NCBI GenBank assembly: GCA_002917775.1
Contig: KZ627158.1
Coordinates: 1,195,103 to 1,259,102, forward strand
DNA from: Glaciozyma antarctica PI12
Lineage: Eukaryota; Basidiomycota; Microbotryomycetes; Kriegeriales; Camptobasidiaceae
Length of the DNA stretch: 64,000 nucleotides
Direction: 5' to 3'
In this document: positions 33,101 through 43,748 of the stretch, in pieces
How positions within the stretch are numbered: position 1 is the first letter of the stretch
How the letters are laid out: every line of letters begins with the position of its first letter
The notes under the pieces: model-generated
What the model was told of the DNA's origin: nothing
Database searches by the model: none
The model's input: the letters and a program-made list of their open reading frames with translations, nothing else
Program-made: the position numbers and the translations under genes

Positions 33101-35870
33101 GCGACGTTGAGAAGGGAGACTCCAGGATCGGTCCCGCTGAGAGCCGCGTAGTTCTGCGAGAGCAACGGTCAGGACGTGCCGATGTGATGAGTGAAGAGGG
33201 AGACGCACCTTCGTCAGGATGTTCTTGTACCACCAGGTCTGCATGTTCGACATCTCAACTCGCAGGATGCGTTCGCTCTTCGTGGGAAGCTCCTTGATGA
33301 CGTCGCGCTTGAGACGACGAAGCATGATGGACTCGAGCTTGCCGTGAAGGTCGCGAATTTTGGCCTCGTTCTCCTCGTCTAAGGCAAGAGATCAGTTACT
33401 GCGAGAGCGGAGAAGTCGGTGGAACGAACCGTTGAGATCAAAGTCGCCAGCCAGAGGGAACTTCTCGGGGTGCAGGAAGTGCATGAGCGCCAGGAGCTCT
33501 GCGGGGCAAGAAGTTAGCAACGGTACGATAACCTCCTGAGCAAACGACGCACCCTTGACGTTGTTCTGCAGTGGAGTACCGGTGATGAGAAGCTTGGCAG
33601 CGGCGGGGAAGCTGATGAGCGCCTCGTAGAGCTGCGACTCGCTGTTCTTGAGGCGATGAGCCTGAGGAGAAGTCGCTCGTTAGCTCGGCACGATCTACGA
33701 ATGGAACCGAAAGCTCACCTCGTCAACCGCAATGTACTGCCATTTGAGCGACCCGAGGTCGGCCTTGTCCTTGAGCGCGAACTCGTACGTGGTGAGGAGG
33801 ACGTTGAACTTGAGCTTCTTCTGCGAGCCAAACTCGTGTTCGCGGATGATCGCTCGACTTGGTCCGTTCCCGGTGTAGGCGATAACGTTGAGGTCGGGCG
33901 ACCACTGCGCGAGCTGCATCTGCCAGGCGGGCAGCGTCGAGAGCGGGACGACGATGAGGAACGGGCCGTATTGCTGCAGCTCGTGGTAGAGGTAGGAGAG
34001 GAAGGCGCAAGTCTGAACCGTCTTTCCGAGTCCCATCTGTGCGAGACGGAGTCAGTGCGAAGCAGGTGGAGAAGAAATAAGAGGAGCACACCTCATCGGC
34101 CAGAATACCGTTCTCGCCTCGCGACCACAGGTACGCAAGCCAGTTGAGACCGGTGATCTGGAAGTCCTTGAGCGTTCCTCCGACCTTGATGTAATCGGGC
34201 TCGACGGCCATCTTGTGGAATGCGGGGCGTCCCTTGTAGTAGTTGGTGCTCTTGTGCGGGAGATGAGGACTGCCGGTGCGTTCGAGGAACGAGTCAATCG
34301 CCTCGGCTGCGATTGCGCGAACGGTGTCGTGATCCTCCCAGGTCGATTCGGCGTAGACAAGGCCTCGCCACTTGCAGAGGTACTCGACTACAGACATGTC
34401 GGTCAGTGGGAGCTTGCGACGCCGCGACGCGGGAAACAAACTCACGATGATCGTGGTCGATATCGGCGTTCGCAGGAGCGTTCCGTTGGGCGACAATGCG
34501 CTCGACTTGCTTGTAAGCCTCGAGCTGCTCGGTCTGGCGCTCTTTTTCGATCTCGAGCGCTTCGAGATCTTCGCGAGAGGTGGCCGGGTCGTTGAGGATG
34601 CGCTGCTGAGTCGCCCAGACGGACTTGATGTAGTTCTCGACGCGCTTGAAGCCCTTGAAGCGCTTGAGGTACTCGTACGTCTCCCAGGTGTTGTGGATAT
34701 GGCTGTAGCTTTGCCACTTGACGAGGAAGCGCAGGTTCCGATTCGGCTCGTCTCGCTCGTCGTCCTCTGCAAAGTGTGAGTCAGGATCGGCAAGGCAAAG
34801 TAGAAAGGAGGAGCTGGCGTACCGTGCTCTCCATCTCGCTTGTGCGCGTGAACGCCGTCGATCGAGTCCTCGAGTCCTGCAAGGCGACCAGGAAGCTGTC
34901 AGAGAGTACCGACGAGGCTCAAAGAGTGCGAGACTCACCCTTCTCTTCCTCCGCCGCGTAGGGAGTTCCATCGTCGGTCCCGCTAAGGTCAAAGTCCATC
35001 TCCGCCTCGTTGTAGTTGGGGAGCTGCTTGCCATTCCTCGACGAAATCCTCGGCATCTCAAACTCCTTGACAGACCGCTTCTGCAGCTTGCGCTTCCGCT
35101 TCTTCTGCGAGGGGCCTCCGTAGTCCTCCTCCGATGACTCGGAAACGCTGGCGCGACGCTGGAACGTGTTGCTCGCGTTGCCTGTTCGCGATTCGGACAT
35201 AGTCAGCAAGCAGCGCCATTCAGAGGCAATCCTGTGAGGGAATATGCGCACTTGCTCTTCCCTTGCCCTTCCTCCCCTTCGCGCGACTGCCAGAACGACC
35301 ATCCGAGTCGCCATCACTCGACTCGTCCTCTCCATAGACCTGTAACGTGTCGGTGGCGTCAGCTTCCCTTTCTCCCTGAATCCCACGCCGACCACGCACC
35401 TTGGAGCTCGTCTGACCCGCCCGACCCTACGCGACGAAAAGGTCAAGTCAGCTACAGGTCGTCCGACCTTTCTCCCAGCGCGCGCGACTCACCGATCTCC
35501 TAAGGCCATACAAATCCGGGTCCGCATAATCCGGCAATCCCACCTTGTGCCCTCGCTTCTTGGCCGCGTGTCCAGGCGCGACGACCGGAGGAGAAGCGGA
35601 CGCGGACGAGTAGGCCGCGAAGTCTGCGTCCTCTTCCTCCGCCTTGGCGGACGCCTCGCTCTCGCTCATATCTACGTCCGTGTCGTCCTCCTGTGCGAGA
35701 CTGGGAACGGCGGAGAGGCTCTGTTGAGGGCGGGAGAGGTCCGAGGAGGGCTGAACGCCGCCGTTCGAGGCGGGATGGGAGGTCGTGAGGTGCTGCGTTT
35801 GAACGGGGGCGGGAGGGAAGTGGCTGAGGGCGGGGGTGGGAGGAGGGTAGGAAGGTGTGGTGCCGCCCAT
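30144..35870 (-). CDS. CHD1: CHD1 chromatin-remodelling ATPase
   Basis: Nucleosome-spacing ATPase acting on transcribed chromatin. From the N-terminus: an acidic, Ser-rich region; a double chromodomain ([20 protein letters not shown] and [17 protein letters not shown]); the SNF2 motor with Walker [15 protein letters not shown], the DEAH-type box [21 protein letters not shown], and helicase C motifs [17 protein letters not shown] and [20 protein letters not shown]; then SANT/SLIDE DNA-binding helices ([38 protein letters not shown]); and a conserved C-terminal domain ([20 protein letters not shown]). The last two exons give a Pro/Ser-rich tail with poly-Gln encoded by a CAG run (30189-30210). 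The start is at 35870 ([11 protein letters not shown]). A spliceable intron just upstream (about 35905-35960) suggests an intron in the 5' UTR. It is convergent with TPS2, 104 bp apart. Confidence 0.95.
30189..30210 (-). repeat. CAG/CTG trinucleotide repeat in the CHD1 3' coding end
   Basis: About seven CTG units on plus, read as CAG (Gln) codons in CHD1 on minus. It gives a poly-Gln patch in the last exon. Confidence 0.85.
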
Positions 35871-36726
35871 CGTGGCTGGGCGAGTAGGACTCGAAGTTGA
35901 AAGCTGTCGAGGAGGGGAATTAGACCTCGGAAGCGGAGAGGGTCGTTTCGCGAGAGACTCACCTTCTCGTTGCGGGCACGCCTGCGCTGTGGTCGTAATG
36001 TGCCAGTCGAGTAGCAAAGTTGACTCTCGAACGAAGGCGAAAACGAGAGAGCAAACTGATGAGGTGAGAGGGAGGAGGAGAAGAGCTTCGTCGTCGCCGT
36101 TTGGCGGAGGCGACGATCCGCTTGAGACCGACGCGAGGTTCGCCAAATTTTCGACGACGGTGAGCTCGATCCTCTCCCCTCTCTCCTTGACTTGGTTCAG
36201 AGACGCGATGGACAGACTGATAAACGACGCTTTCATTATCACAGAACGACGAACTCCACACGCGCCTTCAACTACCAAGGGGGAGGGAGCTTGATCCGAC
36301 GCGGAGGGATGAAGGAGGGGAGGAAGGGAAGGGGGAGGGGAAAGAGGCGTCTGTTTTGCTAGGATTTAGCGCATCGTGTAGCGAGGTTGCGAAGGGTAGC
36401 GAGGCCCCGCCGATATCGATGACGGACGGAGGGGAGGGTCGAGGGGTCGAGGGGTGGGAAGGTGGCTGACCGACGATGACGAGCCTTGACGGTCTACGCT
36501 CGTAAGACAGGAGTTGGGAGGATGGGGGAGGGCGGGAGAGGGCGTCGGGATCGAGGGTCGAAAGGGAGAAGGCGAGCCTTCGCAAGAGTGGCGGCGAATT
36601 TTGATGGTGGTAACAGATTGGAAGGAGGACGTCGGAGGGGTAAAAAGTCGAGGGAAGGGGTGGCAAGGTAGGCGATACAGGATAGAAGATAGGGGAGTCG
36701 AAAGGAGAGCAAGCTGCGAAGCTGCC
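35871..36726. other. Intergenic region upstream of CHD1 with a 5'-UTR intron
   Basis: Holds the CHD1 5' UTR and promoter and the 3' UTR of the PWWP gene. On the minus strand GAGAAG|GTGAGTCTC and a CTCGACAG acceptor delimit an intron about 30 bases upstream of the CHD1 ATG. The rest is purine/pyrimidine-skewed sequence with no gene I can support. Confidence 0.5.
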
Positions 36727-38668
36727 TCAAGCCGCGAGAGGTGCAGGCGCGACGGCCTCCGCTTTCGGCTCCTCGACCTTTGCCTCGACCGCCGCGGCTC
36801 CGTTCTCCTGGGGCGCAGCGTCGACCTCCATCGGGACCGCTCCGTTCGTCGCCGCGGGGACCTCGACCTTGGCCTCCTCAACGACCGGTGCCTCGACGAC
36901 TGGCACTGGCTCGGGTGCAGGGACCGGTGCAGGTGCAGCCTCGGCCATGGGGACGTCGACGGGCGCGGCGGCAGGGGGTGGGGCTTGGCTGTTCGTCGTG
37001 GGGGCGGAAGCAGGCGCCGGCGAGTCACTGTGGATGCCGTTCGCCCAGGTCGTAGCGAGAGCGGCTGCGCGCTCGCGGAACCTGAACTTGTCCTCGTCGG
37101 GGATCTGGTCTTCGTCTTCGAGCTTGATGCGCTTGAGAACCTTGCCGAGCTTGGATTCCTGCGAATCGATGTGTGAGCGGGACAGGTCTCGGCGGGGCGA
37201 GAGAGAGGGAGCTTACGGCGAGCCAGTCCTTGTGCATCTCGAACCTTTCCATATCGTCAAAGTACTGAGCGCACTTGGGCATATCCTGCAAGTCGAGAAC
37301 GTCAGATCTCGTGGATTCGGAATCGACGACGAGACGACTCACGGCGGCAGAGAGGGCACCTTTGCCGAGGAAGATCTTCTGAAGCTTGTGGCGCCAGTCG
37401 CGAACAGTCTTGAGTCCAGGGTCCTCGGTATCTAACGCTTAATGTCAGAAATGACCCCTCACAGGACGACGGAACGAACTCACCATCGGCAGCGGACTTG
37501 GACTTCTTCGCAGAAGGCTCGGCCTCGTCCTCCGAGTGCTCAACTCCAGCCGCCGCTTTCTTCAAGCTTCCACCAGCAGTCTGTGAAGGCAGAAAGAGGT
37601 CGATGTCAGTGAGCTGCTCCCCGAATCGCTCCCTAACCGCCTCCAACAGCTCCCGACCACGACGAAACGAAGCAAGCGACTCACCCTCGACTTGGCAAGC
37701 TTCTCCAGCTTGGCCTTTTTCGCCTTCTGCTCGCTCTTATCCTTCGCCTTGCCCTCCGCCCCCTCACTCTTCCTCTTCCTCTTCTTTCCCTCGCTCTTAT
37801 CCTCCAGCGCGAGAGCCATCTCCCCGTCACTCGCCAACTCGTCCTCCTCAAGGTAGTTCTGCGCCTCGGCGTAGATAGCGGCCTCCTGCGCCCGAGCGGC
37901 GTTCCACGCGGTAGGGTTCTGAGCAATCTTGTACGCGCCGAGTAGGTCGCCGCTCTTCTTGTGCGGGGCCGAAAGGTAGGCGTCGATCTCGCGAGGACTC
38001 AAGGCGGACATGTCCTTGGAGCCAGTCCAGGAGCTGGTGGGGCACTGCGTCAGCGGCAGTAAGGAGGGGTGGGAGGAGAGGAACGTACTAGTCGCCAGTA
38101 GGGAAGAACTGGACGAGCGCAACGGGCTTGCCCTTGGGAGGCTTCTCCTTCTTGACGCCCGGGGGAGCATCCTCGTTGTCGATGACCTGCGCGTAGCAAG
38201 GAGAGAGAAGGAGGGAGAGAACGAAGCGCGCGTCAGCTTCGGGAAACCTCCGCCACGACCACCACTTGCGTCCCGCCCTGCCATCGCTGCACCTCCCATC
38301 GGCGGAGCACGCAGTGGGTGTCCCGTCGTCCTCCGCTGGAGCTCTAGTCGCGCCTCCGTCTGTCCGCCCGTCGACCCCCCAACGCCCTCCCGAAAAACGC
38401 TCGACGCCCCTCGCGCGCGCGCCGCCGAGGCGAGGAAGAAGGAAAGCTCACCTGTCCAGGCCACATGGGGAACCCCTTGACCTTGGCGAGGACCTGTGGG
38501 AGGGTAGGCATCAGCGCGTGTCACGGAGGGGGCGGAAGGAGCGGGCGATTAGGAGCGCGACGGGCTCGTCGAGGGAGGGGGCAGGAGGGGATGAGCGAGT
38601 GGATGGATACGCACGATATCTCCTGGGGCGTAGACCTTGTCCGCTTTGGTTTCCTTCTTGGGCGCCAT
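36727..38668 (-). CDS. PWWP-domain chromatin protein with LEDGF/TFIIS-N-like helical domain
   Basis: Starts MAPKKETKADKVYAPGDIV and leads into a PWWP domain (VLAKVKGFPMWPGQV, then KPVALVQFFPTGDYSWTGS), which reads methylated histone H3 lysine 36 and DNA. A Lys-rich nuclear segment follows (KKRKRKSEG, KKAKLEKLAKS). Then comes a helical block LKTVRDWRHKLQKIFLGKG with MPKCAQYFDDMERFEMHKDW, which resembles the integrase-binding/TFIIS N-terminal domain of LEDGF-type proteins. The C-terminus is Pro/Ala/Val/Glu-rich and unstructured, ending APLAA at 36727. Fungal relatives include Pdp3-like subunits of the NuA3 acetyltransferase; that link is an inference. Six or so introns join in phase. It lies next to CHD1 on the same strand but without evidence of co-transcription. 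Confidence 0.85.
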
Positions 38669-39421
38669 TTGCTCTTGTTGATTCGGGGGGTGCGGGAAGA
38701 GCTGCAGAGCAACCAGGCGAGGTCAGCGCGGTCTCCGCAAGGCTAGCGGTGGAGGCGTACGAGGCTAGCGATGGGGGCGTACGAGGAGTGGCGGCGTACG
38801 AGGTGCAAGACCGAGGTGCGGCGCGGGCGGTGGTGCTGGAGGGAGTGAGAGCTGGGGCAAAAGAACCCCGGCAGGCGAGCGAGTATTTGGTCGGAATATC
38901 CATCGCAGGCACGTAACGATTTTAATTTCCCAGTTCCTCAGATCCGCTGTGCACAAGTCGACAGGCGACCTCGTATGAAGCTGGACCTGCTCAGCGTTCG
39001 AGGAAGCGTAGAAGGAGAACAATCTCAGCTGAGCTGGAGCATCCCCTCGGAGCAGCGCGATTCTGCGATCTCTCGTCTTGCGAGAGCGAGGTCGTAGAGC
39101 AGGCGCTGAGCCTGCTCACAGTGAGGAAGTCGACCTGTTAGTGAGTTGTATAAGACGCGCAAAGCAAAGCAACAACTTCGCAGAACGAAACGTCTCCGAA
39201 GGAGGGAGCGAAAGTGAAACTGAAGCGAGATGGAACCGACGACGACGGCGCCAAAGACCAGCTCCAACAGCGCAGAAGATCCCACGAGCACGCCGGTCCA
39301 CCTCCCACAAGCGAGTCCACCTCCCACACAGATGAGCAAAAGCGAGCAGCACGCGCAACTTGCATTCTCCTGCTCCCTCCCCCACTTTCCTTCCACCGAC
39401 TCCCGCACCCGTTTTAGAGGC
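38669..39421. other. Intergenic region upstream of the PWWP gene
   Basis: About 750 bp between two minus-strand genes. A short inverted repeat (GAGCAGGCGCTGAGCCTGCTC-like, about 39097-39117) is present. I see no coding or RNA gene. Confidence 0.45.
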
Positions 39422-40395
39422 TTACGCCTTCATCGAGAGCTGCAGCGCCTCGAAGACCTCCACCTCGATCTGAGCCTCTGCCTTCTCCACCTCGGATCCA
39501 CTGCCAGCGGCGACCTTCTGGGCCTCGGCGAGTCCAGCTCGGACAGCCTGTGCGAGGAGCAAGTCAGTGGGTCCATCCAGCTAGGAGATATGGGGAGGAT
39601 GGCGTACCTCGGGCGAGAAAGCGTCGAGAGGGTCTGGTAGAGGTTCGCACGGGTCAGTAGGAAGCTCGAGTGGGGAGAGAGGGCGGACGTACAGGCCTCA
39701 ACGGCGTTGATGGTGAGGAGGTTGTTGGGGTGCATGTTGGCGAATCCTCCACTCACTGCGATGCAAAGGAACGTACAGAAGCTGGGTTAGCTGGTGCTAC
39801 AGAGCAGGGCACGACCGATATCGCCCGACGTCGGTGACGGTAGCTGCGCCAGGGCTGGGGAGGAGTGGGGAAGGGAAAGGAGACGTACCGAACCACTTCT
39901 TGGACTCGGCGGCAGATCCCTCGATGACCTCGAGCACTCCGGGCTTGAGGGACTCGATGGAAGCGACGTGGTTGGCGAGGCTGGGGGAACGCAAGTTGCT
40001 CATCAGTGTCTGCTCTGCGTGTTCCTCGACGCTGCACCGGTCTTGTCCGCCTTGAATCAGCTCCTCTAGCACCCTGCACAGCCCTCAGGTCGTCCCTGTC
40101 CCTCCCCCCTCCCCCGTCTGCTCTCGCCGAAAAGCCGCTGGGTTGACCTCCAACTCACAATCCCATGTCTCCACTCTCGGCGGCAACGCGAACCTCGACG
40201 ACGTCCGCACTGCTGAAGATGGTCTGCGATCACTGTCAGCTCCTGGGGCTCTGAACCTGACCGGGGGAAGGGGGATCGCACCTCGTGAGGAAGGACGAGA
40301 GAGAGCTTGAGTTTGTCGCTCGTGGCCTCGGCGTATCCACGGCGGAGGAGGGGCTGGCGGGCGACGGCGACGGTACGGAGGGAGCGGGCGAACAT
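39422..40395 (-). CDS. ATP16: Mitochondrial F1-ATP synthase delta subunit (Atp16)
   Basis: Central-stalk subunit of F1, equivalent to bacterial epsilon. The N-terminus MFARSLRTVAVARQPLLRRG is a typical arginine-rich mitochondrial presequence. The beta-sandwich domain follows (KLKLSLVLPHE, TIFSSADVVEVRVAAESGDM, GILANHVASIESLKPGVLEV), then VSGGFANMHPNNLLTINAVEA and the helical hairpin ending VFEALQLSMKA. Length is about 160 residues, normal for the family. Introns begin with GTGCGATCC after LPHE and GTGAGTTGG after GDMG, with further ones downstream; all have CTGAC-like branch sites. Confidence 0.93.
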
Positions 40396-40755
40396 GGTCG
40401 AGGGGTTGGAGGGGAGGACAGAGAAAGGCTGGGGGGAGGTGAGAGAAAGGCGGTTCAGCCCCCTCCCCGCGGCGTCCCCCCAGGGCGCCCGAAAGTCGAC
40501 TTGAATTTTGGCTCAGGGCGTTATTCACGCCTTCTCCCCGCCGCCTCACCTCACGATTTACTATCGGGAGGGCTTGAACACCAAGGTGGAACTGCGAGGA
40601 ACGCTTCCTGCCCGCACCTCGCCTTTTCAAAGCCTCTAGCGGCCACACGGCCACTTTCACTTTCTTTCTCTCCTGCTGCTTCCTTCCAGCTGCTTGTTCC
40701 CGCTTGCGACTCGTGTTCGGCGTATGGGACACACAGCTGCTCGTTACAGAGACGT
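40396..40755. other. Intergenic region upstream of ATP16
   Basis: Should contain the ATP16 promoter. Pyrimidine-rich stretches but no recognisable gene or repeat. Confidence 0.45.
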
Positions 40756-41160
40756 CTACAAGATCGCGTGCTCCCTATCCGCCCTCATAGTCCTCCCGCT
40801 TTTGCCCTCTCCTGCGAGTCCCTCGACCAAGCTTAGGAGTTCGGTTTCCGCGAGTGACCGAGGAGGGTGAGGTACATAGTCGATCGACTCGGAGCTCATG
40901 CGAGTGTCGATGATGAGGTCGAGCTTGGTGAGGCGACCAAAGCCGCCGAGGGAGAGGAGGACTTTGGGAAAGGACAGATCGATGCGCGTGAGGCTGAGGG
41001 AGGTGAGGTGAAGAAGCCGCAGGGCTTTCCGAGGATCGCGAGTGAGCTGGCGGCTTGGACGGCGTCGAGGGAACGGAGGGAGCGACTGAGGTCGAGAGAG
41101 GTAATCGCTCCTCCCGCAAGATGGAGGTCGATACTGCTCCGAAACTCGGATCAACTGCCT
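40756..41160 (-). pseudogene. Leucine-rich-repeat-like gene relic with a frame break
   Basis: Two minus-strand frames together resemble the C-terminal part of an F-box/LRR-type protein. The upstream piece, reading SIDLHLAGGAITSLDLSRSL and SLDAVQAASSLAIL, continues into ALRLLHLTSLSLTRIDLSFP and GFGRLTKLDLIIDTRMSSES only after a one-base frame change near 41030. No start codon or upstream exon can be joined, since the first frame is preceded by a stop about 41165. This could be a decayed gene, or the last exon of a gene disturbed by a sequencing error. Neighbours on both sides are intact, unrelated genes. Confidence 0.4.
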
Positions 41161-41585
41161 ACTCCGACCGATACCAGCATTACGGAAGTACAGCAGGAAA
41201 TCTTAAAGATCCTCAGGCTTTGAATAGGGTCTCGCTGCTCGCTGCTCGCCGTCCTCGCTCGCTCGCTCCGTCTTCGGGGATAGCGAGACTCTACACAGCT
41301 GAGCTACGTCTCAAACCACAGGGATTGACGTGAGCGGTACTTTCGAGCAGAAATGTGGCTATACGTGAGCTCCTAACTGCTCTGTGGGACTACCCAAGCT
41401 CGCAAGATGACCGACCTCCTTTTTCGTGCGAAATTCGAGCGGAGCTCGCTTTTCTCGACTGGCTTCCAGCTCCTCAGAATCACGCTCTCATCTTTATCTT
41501 GCACTCCTCGCGCGGTCTGGCACGGAAAGAAGGCGCGTTATGGGCACAGATTACACAAAACAGCAAGCGAGCGAGAGTCCTCCTC
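41161..41585. other. Intergenic stretch
   Basis: Between the LRR-like relic and the orphan gene. It contains a tandem GCTC/GCTGCTC-rich stretch (41230-41270). A tRNA A-box look-alike on the minus strand is discussed under rejected items. Confidence 0.4.
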
Positions 41586-43748
41586 CTACTCCCTCCCATC
41601 CTCTCCCTCCTCTCCTTCCTCTTCCTTCTCTCTCTCCACTCTCTCCCTCCCCCCAGCCTTCTTCCTCTCCGTCAACTGCCTCTGACACCTCAACCTCTTC
41701 TCCTTCCCCTCAGCAGTATGGTCCGACTTCACGCCCGACAGCACCGCTAACGCCGCGCTTTGCCACCTCCCCACCTCCGCCCCTTCCCCCTCTTCATCAA
41801 TCACCTCCAGCACCACGATCAGGGAGACATTCTGCGACGCGAATCGGATGTAGATGCGTTCGAACTTGATGTCGACGAGTTGGAGAGGTGGAAGATCTCG
41901 AGAGGAGGATCTCGCGAGGCTCGACGTCCTTGAAGTCGGTTTGGCGGGGATGGCCGCTCGTCTTGCAAGCGGTGGCGAGTACGACGTTGCTCGGGGTGCT
42001 GGACGAGCCGGTGAGGGTGGCACGGAGGTGGATACGGCGGATCCCTCCGACAGCGAGGAAGGTAGCGGTGGTGGGGAGAGGGATGGAGACGGTAATATTG
42101 AGCAGCTTCCGCGTGTAGGCAACCCAGGTGGTGACGTAGTCGAATCCGGCGGCGAGGAGAGTGGGGTGCAAGGCGATGCTGCGAGGGAGCGAGCGTGAGC
42201 GTTGAACGAGAGGCGAGGGGAGAGCAAGGACGTACACGTTGGACGACGAGTCGTAGATAGCGGCAGAGGCGGGGCCGTAGGGGCCGAAGAGAGGTGGCGT
42301 CGCTTGCGACGGCGCGTCGTTGACGGTTCTCGAGGAAGACGCCGTGGACGGATGAAGGGCTCGAGCCTTCTTCCTCGGCGGCGGGGAACCGGGTGGAGAT
42401 ATGTCTGGGAATGAGACGTTAGCAGGGTACGTGAGGGAGAGGGAGGACCACGCACCGAAGTACTCGGAGGACCTTGGGGAGGACTTGAAGCTCGTTTCGG
42501 ATTCGAACGCCGAGTGACCTGAATGGGCAGTTCTGTCAGTGGCGTTGAGATAGTGAGAGACGATTTCTACGCACTGTAAGAGCTTGGCAAAGGCGGGAGG
42601 GAGTAGTGAGCCAGGTTGATGCTGTGCGGGGCCACGGAGCTCGCGAGATCATGCGCGCGACGCGGCGAAGGCGAGATCACTGGAGAGAAGGAGTCAGGAG
42701 AATTCACTCGAGAGAGAGAGAGGACCACGAACGGGTAGTGACGGACTTCGAGGAGCCGATGCGTGGGGTGGAAGTTGGGAGCGTGAAGCTCTGAGGCTGG
42801 ACGAGACCGACGTCAGCGACATCAGAAGAAGCGAAGAGAGTGGAGACGCACCAGAGTACGAAGACGGGGTGAGGCGGTCGGTGAGGAGGTGGGTGCTCGA
42901 CGGGGTCGCGAGGTGCTGCTGGAAGGGCGCGAAGACCGGAGGCGGAACGCTCCACTGGGAGAACGGCGCGAACTTGAGGTCCCCATACTGTAGGAGATTA
43001 GAAAACACTCCTCAGTCCGTTGGTGCATGAACTCACGTCGCCAGGAGTACCTCCGAGCTGGGGGAAGTCGTTCGTTCCCTCAAGCTGCTCATCCGACGAG
43101 CTTCTCTTGAGGCTGCTTTTCCAGGACTGCAGCTCCTCGTCACTGGCGCTTTCCATGAAGCTGAAGAGCGCGGCGGTAGTCGGACTAGGCTCAGGCGCGC
43201 AAACAAGACCTGCGCAGGGTAGGTCAGGCGAGCTCAGGGCGTGGAGATGGAAGCGACTCACCCCTCGAGGCGCTCTCCCCTCCTCCAGTGACAACATAGA
43301 GTCCGTCGTTCCCCTACGACGCAATCAGCTTCCCTTCCTGCTATCCTACTCCAAGCCAGCTCACCTTCGCTCCCTCCTCCCTCCTCGGGACCTCCTTCCC
43401 TCCCTCCTCCTCCCTCCTCAGTGCGACCGGTAGGCACGCAGCAGCACGAGCTCTGCCCTCTCCGTCTCCCTTCTCCCTCCTTGCGCCGAGAGACCCCACG
43501 CTCTGAAGTTGGAGAAAGTAGGTTAGTGGCGTCGCATCGAGCTCGAGCGGAAGGAAGCTCACCTCTGGGAAAGTTGACGCGTAGGAGAGCGGCTCCCACA
43601 GGTCGTCCATATAGGTAGAGGAAGGCAGAGGAGGGAGTGGGATGGGGAACTTGGGTCGACGAAAGAGGGGGTCCTCCCCCTCAGTCGGATCGCGAGGGAA
43701 GGTCGGGATGAAGGGGGGAGGAGTGAAGCTGTCGGAGTAGTTACTCAT
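41586..43748 (-). CDS. Hypothetical protein, Ser/Pro-rich N-terminus and conserved-looking C-terminal domain
   Basis: Not recognised. It begins MSNYSDSFTPPPFIPTFPRD and is cut into about nine exons that join in phase. Segments include GNDGLYVVTGGGESASRGLV, SFMESASDEELQSWKSSLKR, KFAPFSQWSVPPPVFAPFQQ and SINLAHYSLPPLPSSYSHSA. The C-terminal third looks folded: VIALHPTLLAAGFDYVTTWV, AYTRKLLNITVSIPLPTTAT, GGIRRIHLRATLTGSSS, and finally SLIVVLEVIDEEGEG before a charged Lys/Glu tail. Between these the frame changes at 41832-41865. Either a 34-nt intron (GTTCGAAC...GTCGCAG, shorter than any other here and without a branch site) is removed, or one base is missing and the sequence reads VDIKFERIYIRFASQNVSL. 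No signal peptide or membrane segment is seen. Confidence 0.6.

Noticed and set aside
41160-41340. tRNA-like A box on the minus strand (GTAGCTCAGCTGTGTAGAG)
   Set aside because: No GGTTCGA-type B box follows, the acceptor stem GAGACGT has no 3' partner, and no anticodon arm can be drawn.
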